DNA from: Pseudomonadota bacterium
Lineage (GTDB): Bacteria > Pseudomonadota > Alphaproteobacteria > Parvibaculales > Parvibaculaceae
Direction: 5' to 3'
Assembly (NCBI GenBank): GCA_021780275.1
Contig: JAJXZC010000291.1
Location: forward strand, 1-5,909
DNA length: 5,909 bases
Within the stretch, counting starts at the first letter, position 1. Each line of letters starts with the position of its first letter. Below are positions 1-5,748 of the stretch, piece after piece. The notes beneath the pieces were generated by a model, which searched no databases, was not told the origin of the DNA, and was given only the letters and a program-made list of their open reading frames with translations. Both the position numbers and the translations under genes were made by a program.

Positions 1-457
1 AAGTCGACGTCATGTGGACGTAAGCGCCGGAGGCCTGCTGCTTGAAATAGTGCGCGGCCGCCCGCGACACATTGAATGTGCCCTTGAGATGCACAGAGAT
101 GACGGCGTCGAATTCCTCTTCCGTCATCTTGTGGAATAGCACGTCGCGCAGATTGCCGGCGTTGTTGACGACTGCGTCGATGCGCCCAAAGGCTTTGATC
201 GCCCCCTCTACCATCGCCTCCGCGCCATCCCAGCTGGCGACGCTATCGCTGTTGGCGATAGCTCGACCGCCCGCCTTTTCGATCTCGGCAACGACCTCTT
301 CCGCTGGCGACGCATCTCGTCCATCGCCGGAGAGCGAGACGCCAAGATCGTTGACGACGATGGCAGCGCCCGCCTTCGCCATTTCCAGTGCGATGCCCCG
401 GCCGACGCCGCGGCCAGCGCCAGTCACGAGTGCGACTTTTCCTTGCATGGATCCCAT
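1..457 (-). CDS. SDR dehydrogenase, MFE-2/3-hydroxyacyl-CoA dehydrogenase-like (3' end cut by window edge)
   Basis: Short-chain dehydrogenase/reductase. The first 152 residues are visible and the rest lies left of the window. Seen: the Rossmann dinucleotide motif TGAGRGVG at residues 12-19, an Asp after the second strand (VVNDLG, D37) that favours NAD over NADP, and NNAG at 98-101. The visible part ends in HMTST, where S151 falls at the expected catalytic Ser position; the YxxxK pair would be beyond the edge. The long loop after NDLG and the NLRDVLF and HLKGTFNVSRAA segments match the SDR domain of peroxisomal-type multifunctional enzyme 2, so oxidation of a 3-hydroxyacyl-CoA to the 3-keto ester is the likely reaction (inference). 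The start at 457 is preferred because GAGG lies 6 bases upstream; the in-frame ATG at 448 is too far from it. The gene begins 8 bases after the acyl-CoA dehydrogenase stop and is the last operon gene visible. A plain 3-oxoacyl-reductase role cannot be excluded. Confidence 0.9.
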   Translation of the reverse strand, partial: MGSMQGKVALVTGAGRGVGRGIALEMAKAGAAIVVNDLGVSLSGDGRDASPAEEVVAEIEKAGGRAIANSDSVASWDGAEAMVEGAIKAFGRIDAVVNNAGNLRDVLFHKMTEEEFDAVISVHLKGTFNVSRAAAHYFKQQASGAYVHMTST

Positions 458-465
458 ATCAGACC

Positions 466-1644
466 TCAATAGCTCTTCGGCAGGTCGAGAACCTTTTCCG
501 CGACAAACGAAAGAATGAGTTGCTCTGTGATTGGGGCGAGGCGCGGCAGCGCCGCTTCGCGATAGAGCCGCTCGACGTGGAATTCTTTGGCATATCCCAT
601 GCCGCCGTGGGTCATGACGGCCTGCCAGGCGGCATCGTGGCCTGCGCGGGCGCCGAGGAACTTAGCGCTGTTGGCCTCGGCGCCGCAGGGCTGGCCGCTG
701 TCGTAGAGTTCGGCTGCCCTCATCGCCATCAGCCAGGCGGACTCCAGGTACATCCACCGTTCGGCAAGTGGATGCTGGATGCTCTGGTTCATGCCAATCG
801 GCCGGTCGAACACGATGCGCTCCTGCGCATATTTGACCGCGCGGCGCAGCGCGTCCTGACCGATTGCGATCGCTTCAACCGCAAGGAGCACGCGCTCCGG
901 GTTGAGCGAGTGCAGGATGTAACCAAAGCCCTTGCCCTCATCGCCGACCCGATCTTCCTCGGGAACAAATAAGCCGTCGATGAAGATCGCATTGGAATCG
1001 ACCGCCTTGCGGCCCATCTTGGGAATGCGCCGCACCTCGATCTTCGATCTGTCGAGGTCCGTATAGAAGATGGTGATACCGTCGGTCGGCTTGCAGCAGT
1101 CCTCGTATTTTGTCGTACGTGTGAGCAGCATAATCTTGTTGGCGACCTGCGCGGTCGAAGTCCAGACCTTTTGACCGTGCACGATGTAGCCGCCGGGAAC
1201 CTTTTCAGCGAACGTCTTGATGCGCGTGGTGTTGAGGCCGGCGTCCGGCTCGGTGAACCCAAAAGCGACCTGGTCCTGACCTGCCACGAGCCGCGGGACC
1301 CAGCGTCGTTTCTGTTCATCCGTTCCCTTGATGACGATGGGGTGCGGACCGAACAGGTTGATGTGTACTGACGAGGCCGCCGCCATACCGCCGCCATGGC
1401 TCGCCACCTCATGCATCATGATCGCAGCTTCGGTGACGCCGAGGCCGGAACCGCCGTAGTCCTCCGGCATGGTGATTCCGAGCCAGCCGCCGTCCGCCAT
1501 GGCGCGGTGGAATTCGTGCGGAAACTTGCCATCCTCGTCGCGCGCCAGCCAGTATTCGTCGTCGAATTTCGTCACAATCGCGCGTACGCCGTCGCGGATC
1601 GCCTGACGCTCCTCAGCGGTCGGAAGGGGTTTTGATCCACTCAT
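466..1644 (-). CDS. Acyl-CoA dehydrogenase (FAD-dependent, CaiA/COG1960 type)
   Basis: Cytosolic flavoprotein of 392 residues, normal family length, expected to form an alpha,beta double bond in an acyl-CoA and pass electrons to electron-transfer flavoprotein. Seen: an N-terminal helical domain with MPEDYGGSGLG near 59-69; the flavin-binding signature FGFTEPDAG (128-136); the middle beta-domain motif KVWTSTA (159-165); NPERVLLA (248-255); ERIVFDRPIG (275-284); and the C-terminal GGMGYA (347-352), followed by VERLYREA. The usual C-terminal YEG segment carrying the catalytic Glu is replaced by LAPITEQ, so E374 may or may not be the base. The C-terminus LPKSY resembles the LPRSY ending of a bacterial subfamily of uncharacterised dehydrogenases. 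The ATG start has AGAGG 8 bases upstream and lies 15 bases after the lyase stop. Substrate unknown; a branched or carboxylated acyl-CoA is inferred from the neighbours. Confidence 0.95.
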   Translation of the reverse strand: MSGSKPLPTAEERQAIRDGVRAIVTKFDDEYWLARDEDGKFPHEFHRAMADGGWLGITMPEDYGGSGLGVTEAAIMMHEVASHGGGMAAASSVHINLFGPHPIVIKGTDEQKRRWVPRLVAGQDQVAFGFTEPDAGLNTTRIKTFAEKVPGGYIVHGQKVWTSTAQVANKIMLLTRTTKYEDCCKPTDGITIFYTDLDRSKIEVRRIPKMGRKAVDSNAIFIDGLFVPEEDRVGDEGKGFGYILHSLNPERVLLAVEAIAIGQDALRRAVKYAQERIVFDRPIGMNQSIQHPLAERWMYLESAWLMAMRAAELYDSGQPCGAEANSAKFLGARAGHDAAWQAVMTHGGMGYAKEFHVERLYREAALPRLAPITEQLILSFVAEKVLDLPKSY

Positions 1645-1659
1645 GGAACGTTCCTCTGC

Positions 1660-2529
1660 TTATTGACCCGCTGCGGCTAGCGTCTTTTTCGCGGCCTTGA
1701 GATGCGGGATATCGTACATCTTGCCGCCAATGCCGAGCGTGCCAACACCGGGATTCGCTTCGAATGCGTCGACCACGGCGCGGGCTTCGGCGATCTCGGT
1801 CGCCGAGGGCGAGAAGCATGCGTTGATGGTTGCGACCTGATCTGGATGGATGGCGATGCGTCCGGTGAAGCCGTCGCGCCGCGCGAGGCGGCAGGATCGC
1901 TCTAGGCCAGCTGCGTCGCGGAAATCGGCATAGAGCGTATCGATCGGCGCGAGTTGCGCCGCCGCCGCCGCGAAGAGGCACTGCGTGCGCACGAAGCGGT
2001 AGGGCTCGGCCCACGAACCATCCGCCTCGCGTGGCCCGGTGGCGCCGATGGCGGCGCTCAGATCCTCTGCGCCCCAGGTCAGGCCGACGAGACGCGGATG
2101 CGCCGGCGCGTAACTGCCAAGATTGAACATGGCGAGAGGCGTCTCGGTTGCGACCACAAGGATCTTGACCCCACCGGGGACCATGCCCGCCGTGGTCTCG
2201 AAAGCGTCGAGGTAATGGGCGATACGCAGGACATCGTGGGCGCCGTTCGCCTTGGGGATCAGCAGCCCGTCGAGGCCGGGTTTCACGACGGCGGCCATGT
2301 CGTCGAGCGTCATCCCCGTGTCGAACGGATTGACGCGCACGAAGAACGACCAGTCGCGGGAACTGCGATCGTCCAGCAGTCGCGAGACCGCAATCCGCGC
2401 CTCCGCCTTCTTCGGCGGTGCGACGGAATCCTCAAGATCGAGGATCAGCGCGTCGGCGCCGCACTCGCGCGCCTTGGCGTACTTCTTCTCGCTGTCGCCG
2501 GGGACAAAGAGGAGCGAACGCAACCTCAT
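1660..2529 (-). CDS. CoA-ester lyase, HpcH/HpaI-CitE family
   Basis: A 289-residue TIM-barrel enzyme of the citrate lyase beta-subunit-like family, whose members cleave malyl-, beta-methylmalyl- or citramalyl-CoA (retro-Claisen) to an acyl-CoA plus a 2-oxo acid with Mg2+. Seen: RSLLFVPGD at 4-12; ILDLEDSV at 29-36; the substrate-binding Arg in RVNP (65-68); the metal-ligand Glu in TETP (E129); GAEDLS with the second metal ligand D156; AIHPDQV (226-232); and KMYDIPHLKAAK (270-281), the C-terminal lid typical of stand-alone lyases. All expected catalytic residues are present. The length matches single-protein lyases rather than the citrate lyase complex subunit, and no citF or citD partner is seen. 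Its ATG overlaps the stop of the upstream MaoC gene (ATGA, 4 bases), so the two are probably translationally coupled and may act in sequence. The exact substrate (citramalyl-, malyl-, methylmalyl- or a larger hydroxyacyl-CoA) cannot be decided here. Confidence 0.92.
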   Translation of the reverse strand: MRLRSLLFVPGDSEKKYAKARECGADALILDLEDSVAPPKKAEARIAVSRLLDDRSSRDWSFFVRVNPFDTGMTLDDMAAVVKPGLDGLLIPKANGAHDVLRIAHYLDAFETTAGMVPGGVKILVVATETPLAMFNLGSYAPAHPRLVGLTWGAEDLSAAIGATGPREADGSWAEPYRFVRTQCLFAAAAAQLAPIDTLYADFRDAAGLERSCRLARRDGFTGRIAIHPDQVATINACFSPSATEIAEARAVVDAFEANPGVGTLGIGGKMYDIPHLKAAKKTLAAAGQ

Positions 2530-2978
2530 TTCGGACTTCCCAGCATGAGGCCGAGGCGGCGGCAGTAGGCGACCTCCTCATCGCGCTGGTTGTATGCGCG
2601 GTGCTCGAACGTGACGATGCCCTGCCCAGGGCGCGACTTGCTCGGTCTCAGTTCGAGGATCTTCGTTTCGGCGCGGATAGTGTCGCCGGCGAATACGGGC
2701 TTGGGAAACGACACCGCCTCCCATCCGAGATTGCCGACGGTGGTGCCGAGCGTCGTGTCCTGGATCGTCAGGCCGACCATCAAGCCGAGAGTGAAGACCG
2801 AATTGATAAGCGGCTTTCCGAACTCCGTCTGTTTGGCGTATTCGTGGTCGATATGGATCGCCGCTGGATTGTAGGTCAGCGAGCAGAACATCATGTTGTC
2901 CATTTCCGTCACGGTGCGACGGATCTCGTGCCTGAAAGTCTGTCCGACGACAAACTGGTCGAAATATAGGCCCGCCAA
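2526..2978 (-). CDS. MaoC-type hot-dog enoyl-CoA hydratase (TTG start)
   Basis: A 150-residue single hot-dog domain protein expected to hydrate or dehydrate an enoyl-/3-hydroxyacyl-CoA. Seen: the N-terminal FDQFVVGQTF; the hydratase loop with TYNPAAIHID around residues 35-44, giving N37 and H42; FGKPLINSVFTLGL (53-66); and the C-terminal strand region with FPKPVFAGDTIRAE (91-104). The classic R-hydratase loop D-x-N-P-[ILV]-H is altered: Thr stands where Asp is expected and one extra residue precedes His. The TxNPxxxH form resembles mesaconyl-CoA hydratase-like proteins, which fits the coupled downstream CitE-type lyase. The start is TTG: the thiolase stop TAA at 2993-2991 is in the same frame, no ATG or GTG lies between, and GGAGG sits 5 bases upstream. 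The next in-frame Met (residue 26) would remove part of the fold. Hydratase role is likely; substrate is inferred only from context. Confidence 0.9.
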   Translation of the reverse strand: MAGLYFDQFVVGQTFRHEIRRTVTEMDNMMFCSLTYNPAAIHIDHEYAKQTEFGKPLINSVFTLGLMVGLTIQDTTLGTTVGNLGWEAVSFPKPVFAGDTIRAETKILELRPSKSRPGQGIVTFEHRAYNQRDEEVAYCRRLGLMLGSPK

Positions 2979-2982
2979 GTCT

Positions 2983-2988
2983 CCCTCC
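2983..2988 (-). promoter_or_regulatory. Ribosome binding site fixing the TTG start of the MaoC gene
   Basis: GGAGGG sits 4-5 bases upstream of the TTG at 2978, between the thiolase stop and the MaoC gene. The thiolase TAA is in frame with MaoC, so TTG is the only start that gives the full domain. Confidence 0.75.
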
Positions 2989-2990
2989 GC

Positions 2991-4190
2991 TTATTTTAAG
3001 AGCCCGAACACCGAGACGGCCGCTACGCTGTTGAAGGGTGCGCCGCCGAGGTTGTGCGTAAGCCCGTAATTGACAGTCTTGCGCTGGCGCTCGCCTGCGC
3101 GTCCGAGCAGCTGGCTGTACACCTCATAGGCCATGCGTAGGCCGGAGGCGCCGACCGGATGGCCGAAACACTTGAGTCCGCCATCGATCTGGCACGGCAG
3201 GGCGCCGTCTCGGTCGTAGCGCCCGTCAAGAATTTCAAACGGAGCGCGTCCGTCATCGGAGAGACCGAGATCCTCCATCGTGACGAGCTCGGTAATCGAG
3301 AAGCAATCGTGTACTTCGGTCAGACTCAGATCGTCGCGCGGATTGTCAAGGCCGGCCTCGGCATAGGCGCGCTTGGCGGCTTCGCGCGTGTTGACTACGT
3401 AGGACCCGTCCCACGCGCCATATTGCATCTCCCAGCCGTGGCTCGCAGAAAGCTGGATTGCCTTCACGGTCACGGGATTGACCTTGCCCAGCCCCTGCGC
3501 GATCTCCGGCGTTGTCACTATGGCGCAGGCGGCGCCGTCCGAAACGCCGCAACAGTCAAAGAGCCCGAGAGGATCGGCGATCATCGGCGCGCCAAGTATC
3601 GTTTCCATCGAGACTTTGCTACGCAGATGGGCGCGCGGATTGAGGGCGGCATTTTGGTGACTTTTCCAACTCACGTGCGCCATAGAGCGCTTTAGATCTT
3701 GTGCATTGACGCCATGCCGCGCGCCATAAGCGCCCGCAAGCTGCGCAAACCCGCCAGGCGCAGAGCCGTAGGGCATCCAAAGGTCGTTGGCGAGGCCCTT
3801 GGTGCGCAGTGGCAAGCCGCCGTAGCCCGTGTCCTTTAGCTTTTCGACGCCGAGCGCAAGTGCGAAATCGACCGCTCCCGCGGCGACTGCGTAAACCGCC
3901 GCGCGAAGCGCTTCCGTGCCAGTGGCACACATGTTTTCTACGCGCGACACAGGGATAGATTTCAGCCTGAGAGCGTGTGCGAGCGGCAGCGCGGAATTGC
4001 CGACATTAATGTCATCGAGTGCATTACCCATCCAGGCCGCGCCGATCTGGCTTCGTTCGATGTCCGCATCAACAAGCGCCTCCTCGAAGGCGGCGACCAT
4101 AAGATCGTCCGGCCCCTTGTCCCAATGCTCGCCAAAGGGAGTGCAGCCCATGCCAACGATGGCGACGCGATCCTTGATTCCGCTGGCCAT
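2991..4190 (-). CDS. Thiolase, SCP-x (sterol carrier protein x) type
   Basis: A 399-residue thiolase-fold enzyme, full length for the family, expected to cleave a 3-ketoacyl-CoA with CoA. Seen: N-terminal VAIVGMGCTPFGEHW; the nucleophilic Cys in ENMCATGTEAL (C88); the EVHDCFS motif at 292-298 with H294 and C296; GGLKCFGHPVGASG at 337-350 with H344; and the C-terminal THNLGG (378-383). HDCF in place of NEAF and HNLGG in place of CxG define the SCP-x/SCP2-thiolase group, where the Cys of HDCF is thought to replace the CxG cysteine (family knowledge). Both cysteines and the GHP histidine are intact, which argues for a true thiolase rather than an Ltp2-like aldolase. It starts 3 bases after the stop of the fusion gene, with GGGAG 8 bases upstream of the ATG inside the end of that gene. 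Members of this family commonly sit beside DUF35/OB-fold proteins, as here. Substrate unknown. Confidence 0.95.
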   Translation of the reverse strand: MASGIKDRVAIVGMGCTPFGEHWDKGPDDLMVAAFEEALVDADIERSQIGAAWMGNALDDINVGNSALPLAHALRLKSIPVSRVENMCATGTEALRAAVYAVAAGAVDFALALGVEKLKDTGYGGLPLRTKGLANDLWMPYGSAPGGFAQLAGAYGARHGVNAQDLKRSMAHVSWKSHQNAALNPRAHLRSKVSMETILGAPMIADPLGLFDCCGVSDGAACAIVTTPEIAQGLGKVNPVTVKAIQLSASHGWEMQYGAWDGSYVVNTREAAKRAYAEAGLDNPRDDLSLTEVHDCFSITELVTMEDLGLSDDGRAPFEILDGRYDRDGALPCQIDGGLKCFGHPVGASGLRMAYEVYSQLLGRAGERQRKTVNYGLTHNLGGAPFNSVAAVSVFGLLK

Positions 4191-4193
4191 GCC

Positions 4194-5621
4194 TCAGGCT
4201 CCCATGACAGGACGCTCAACGGGCGCCGCTTTCCAGAAATACGTGCGGAAGCCCAGCTTCTTATTGCGCGACTTGATGCGGAAGCGCATGAGCACTGAAT
4301 CGCCGACCGAAAATCCGCTGCCGCCGTCGTCAGTGAATTCCATCATCACGCGCGCGCCGCAGTCGAACTGTACGAGGCCGAACCAGAAAGGCGGGTCAGG
4401 CGTGAAATTGAGGCGGTCAGCAGTCGCTGATACAATGTGGGCGCGCTCGTCTGCGAGGCGCACGTCAACGAGCTTCTCCGGTCCCGGCGCATCCGGTCGG
4501 ACAGGAATGTTGCTCTTGGGGAATTGCACGTTGCCCGCCAAATCGCGGCCGCCGATGAAGCCCATCATGTCGCGGCCGTATCGCTCCACTACCGTCGCTT
4601 GAGCCTTCTGCTCGAATTCCGCGCGCACGCCCCAGTCGAGATCCAGTGCTTCGGTGAGATTGAGGAATCGGACGTAGTCGGTCGAAGCCAGGCCTTGTCG
4701 CAAATGCGTGGCGGCGATATCTGTTCCAGGTACATCACCCGTTTTCTCGAACACTAGAGCGTCGCAGCCGCTACCGAAGCCGGCCACGAGAACAAGGTCG
4801 CCGATCGCCGCGCGTTCGAGCGCGAGTCCGGTTGCGTAGAGCGCGTGCGCCGCCCCGAGATCGCCGGCGACGCTGGCGAGATCGCTCGCGAGATTTGGCG
4901 ACGCAACACCTGTCTGCTTGGCGATGTCACGCCATGCGCCGGCGATCGGCTCGTGCACCGCAGCAAAGGCAATATTGTCCGTCTTTGCACTCGCGTTGGC
5001 GAGCGCGGCTTTGATGGTTGGTGCGATGATGCGTGCGACTGAAGCCTCGCGCACGAAACGTTCCTCGTATGCGTAAGCATGCGGATGTTCGCGAGAGGCA
5101 TAGAGATCGACGAAATCCGACGTGTGACTGGCATAACCCAACAGACGCGCACCGCCGCGGTCGGAAATGCGCGCGGCCGCGCCGCCGTCGCCGAAGGCGA
5201 GGTGGAGGGGATTGCCGGCCTGCGCTGGACGCTTCTCGCCTGCGACGACGAGCGCGTCATCGCTGCTCAGCAAGGCATCAAGCAGCGCCGACACTGCACA
5301 GCGACGCGAACCCGACACGTCAAAACTGCGAACGGAGCGGTCGAGAGCCAGCGCGTCGACCAGCAGCGGCGCATGCGCGCGCTCGAGGAAGGGCGCCGAT
5401 GTCGAGGCGAAAACAAGCTTACTAATTCCTACTCCAGAGGCAAGTGGACGCGCGGCCTCGGCGGCAACGGTCACTGCGTCTTCGTCCCAACCAGCTACTG
5501 CACGGAAGCCGGCTCCGCGTCCGCCGAGATTAGAGAATTTCAGTGCGCGGGTCGCTGCAGCCCTGTCCATGCGCAACAGCGGAAGATATCCGCTGGCGCC
5601 CGCCAGAAATCGGTCACTCAA
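4194..5621 (-). CDS. HMG-CoA-synthase-like thiolase-fold protein fused to OB-fold (DUF35) domain
   Basis: A 475-residue two-part protein. Residues 1 to about 325 form a ketoacyl synthase III/HMG-CoA-synthase-like double thiolase fold: VFASTSAPFLER (70-81), FDVSGSRRCAVSALLDALL (100-118), LAFGDGGAAA (141-150), a His in AAVHEPIAGAW (H223), and the C-terminal half GDLGAAHALYATG (253-265) with GDLVLVAGFGSGCDAL (274-289). Residues about 350-466 match a DUF35 protein: a ribbon-like stretch GGRDLAGNVQFPKSN (357-371) with no cysteines, then an OB-fold (FGLVQFDCGARVMMEF, FSVGDSVLMRFRI). DUF35 proteins usually partner thiolases or bind acyl-CoA (family knowledge), and the thiolase gene follows after 3 bases. 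C108 is near, but not clearly at, the usual nucleophile position. The start is TTG: an in-frame TAG lies at 5636-5634, no ATG or GTG intervenes, and GGGAGG sits 7 bases upstream. It is the first gene of the leftward operon. It may be a condensing or cleaving enzyme, or an accessory subunit of the thiolase. Confidence 0.9.
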   Translation of the reverse strand: MSDRFLAGASGYLPLLRMDRAAATRALKFSNLGGRGAGFRAVAGWDEDAVTVAAEAARPLASGVGISKLVFASTSAPFLERAHAPLLVDALALDRSVRSFDVSGSRRCAVSALLDALLSSDDALVVAGEKRPAQAGNPLHLAFGDGGAAARISDRGGARLLGYASHTSDFVDLYASREHPHAYAYEERFVREASVARIIAPTIKAALANASAKTDNIAFAAVHEPIAGAWRDIAKQTGVASPNLASDLASVAGDLGAAHALYATGLALERAAIGDLVLVAGFGSGCDALVFEKTGDVPGTDIAATHLRQGLASTDYVRFLNLTEALDLDWGVRAEFEQKAQATVVERYGRDMMGFIGGRDLAGNVQFPKSNIPVRPDAPGPEKLVDVRLADERAHIVSATADRLNFTPDPPFWFGLVQFDCGARVMMEFTDDGGSGFSVGDSVLMRFRIKSRNKKLGFRTYFWKAAPVERPVMGA

Positions 5622-5628
5622 TAGACGT

Positions 5629-5634
5629 CCTCCC
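5629..5634 (-). promoter_or_regulatory. Ribosome binding site fixing the TTG start of the fusion gene
   Basis: GGGAGG lies 7 bases upstream of the TTG at 5621. An in-frame TAG overlaps just upstream (5636-5634) and no ATG or GTG lies between, so this site decides the unusual start. Confidence 0.75.
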
Positions 5635-5662
5635 TACGCGGCGCGCCTCCAACGCCGAGTGC

Positions 5663-5691
5663 ATGTTGACAGCGCAATCCGCATTTGTAAA
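5663..5691 (-). promoter_or_regulatory. Candidate promoter for the leftward operon
   Basis: On the minus strand TTTACA (5691-5686) matches the -35 consensus at 5 of 6 positions. CAACAT (5668-5663) follows after 17 bases as a weak -10. It occupies almost the same DNA as the rightward candidate, face to face. Weakly supported. Confidence 0.25.
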
Positions 5692-5693
5692 GA
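5666..5693 (+). promoter_or_regulatory. Candidate sigma-70-type promoter for the rightward SDR gene
   Basis: A perfect TTGACA at 5666-5671 is followed after 16 bases by TAAAGA (5688-5693), a weak -10 match (3 of 6). It lies 56 bases before the ATG. The -35 is convincing as a string; the -10 is poor, so use is uncertain. Confidence 0.35.
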
Positions 5694-5700
5694 TGCTTAC
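5681..5700. promoter_or_regulatory. Overlapping imperfect palindromes, possible operator
   Basis: Two nested imperfect inverted repeats: GCATTTGTAAAGATGC at 5681-5696 (6 of 8 pairs match) and GTAA-6 bases-TTAC at 5687-5700. They cover the -10 of the rightward and the -35 of the leftward promoter candidate, where a repressor such as a TetR-family protein could control both units. No regulator gene is in the window; the arms are short and could occur by chance. Confidence 0.25.
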
Positions 5701-5748
5701 TATCCTGCCGTTCAATCCTAAGAAGCGCGCGTGGAGGGAGATGGTCCA

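Larger units (their letters stand above)
5622..5748. promoter_or_regulatory. Divergent intergenic control region
   Basis: The only substantial non-coding gap in the window, 127 bases between the TTG start of the leftward operon and the ATG start of the rightward SDR gene. It must hold the promoters for both units unless transcription enters from outside. The middle (about 5660-5720) is clearly more AT-rich than the flanks and contains the promoter-like and palindromic elements listed separately. No small ORF with a convincing ribosome binding site is seen, and no terminator-like hairpin with a T run. Confidence 0.7.

Noticed and set aside
446..448. ATG at 448 (MQGK) as the start of the left SDR
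   Set aside because: The first glycine-motif strand would fit either start, but the only ribosome binding site (GAGG) is 6 bases from the ATG at 457 and 15 from this one.
72..518. Plus-strand open frame of 148 codons across the left SDR gene
   Set aside because: The opposite strand encodes an unmistakable Rossmann SDR with TGxxxGxG and NNAG; the plus product is Ser/Pro/Ala-rich and featureless.
1645..1659. Possible terminator or internal promoter between the lyase and acyl-CoA dehydrogenase genes
   Set aside because: The 15-base gap contains only the ribosome binding site; there is no room for a hairpin with a T run and none is visible.
2991..4190. Thiolase as an Ltp2-type retro-aldolase
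   Set aside because: The nucleophilic Cys, HDCF and GHP motifs are all intact, as expected of a working SCP-x-type thiolase.
5079..5624. Long open frame on the plus strand (about 181 codons) opposite the fusion gene; similar ones at 1954-2568, 3159-3695 and 3916-4602
   Set aside because: These lie antisense to clearly conserved enzymes, have Arg/Ala-rich low-complexity products with no recognisable domain, and are expected by chance in GC-rich coding DNA.
5640..5647. GGCGCGCC palindrome in the intergenic region
   Set aside because: An 8-base GC palindrome is unremarkable in a 60% GC genome and is not positioned over a promoter candidate.
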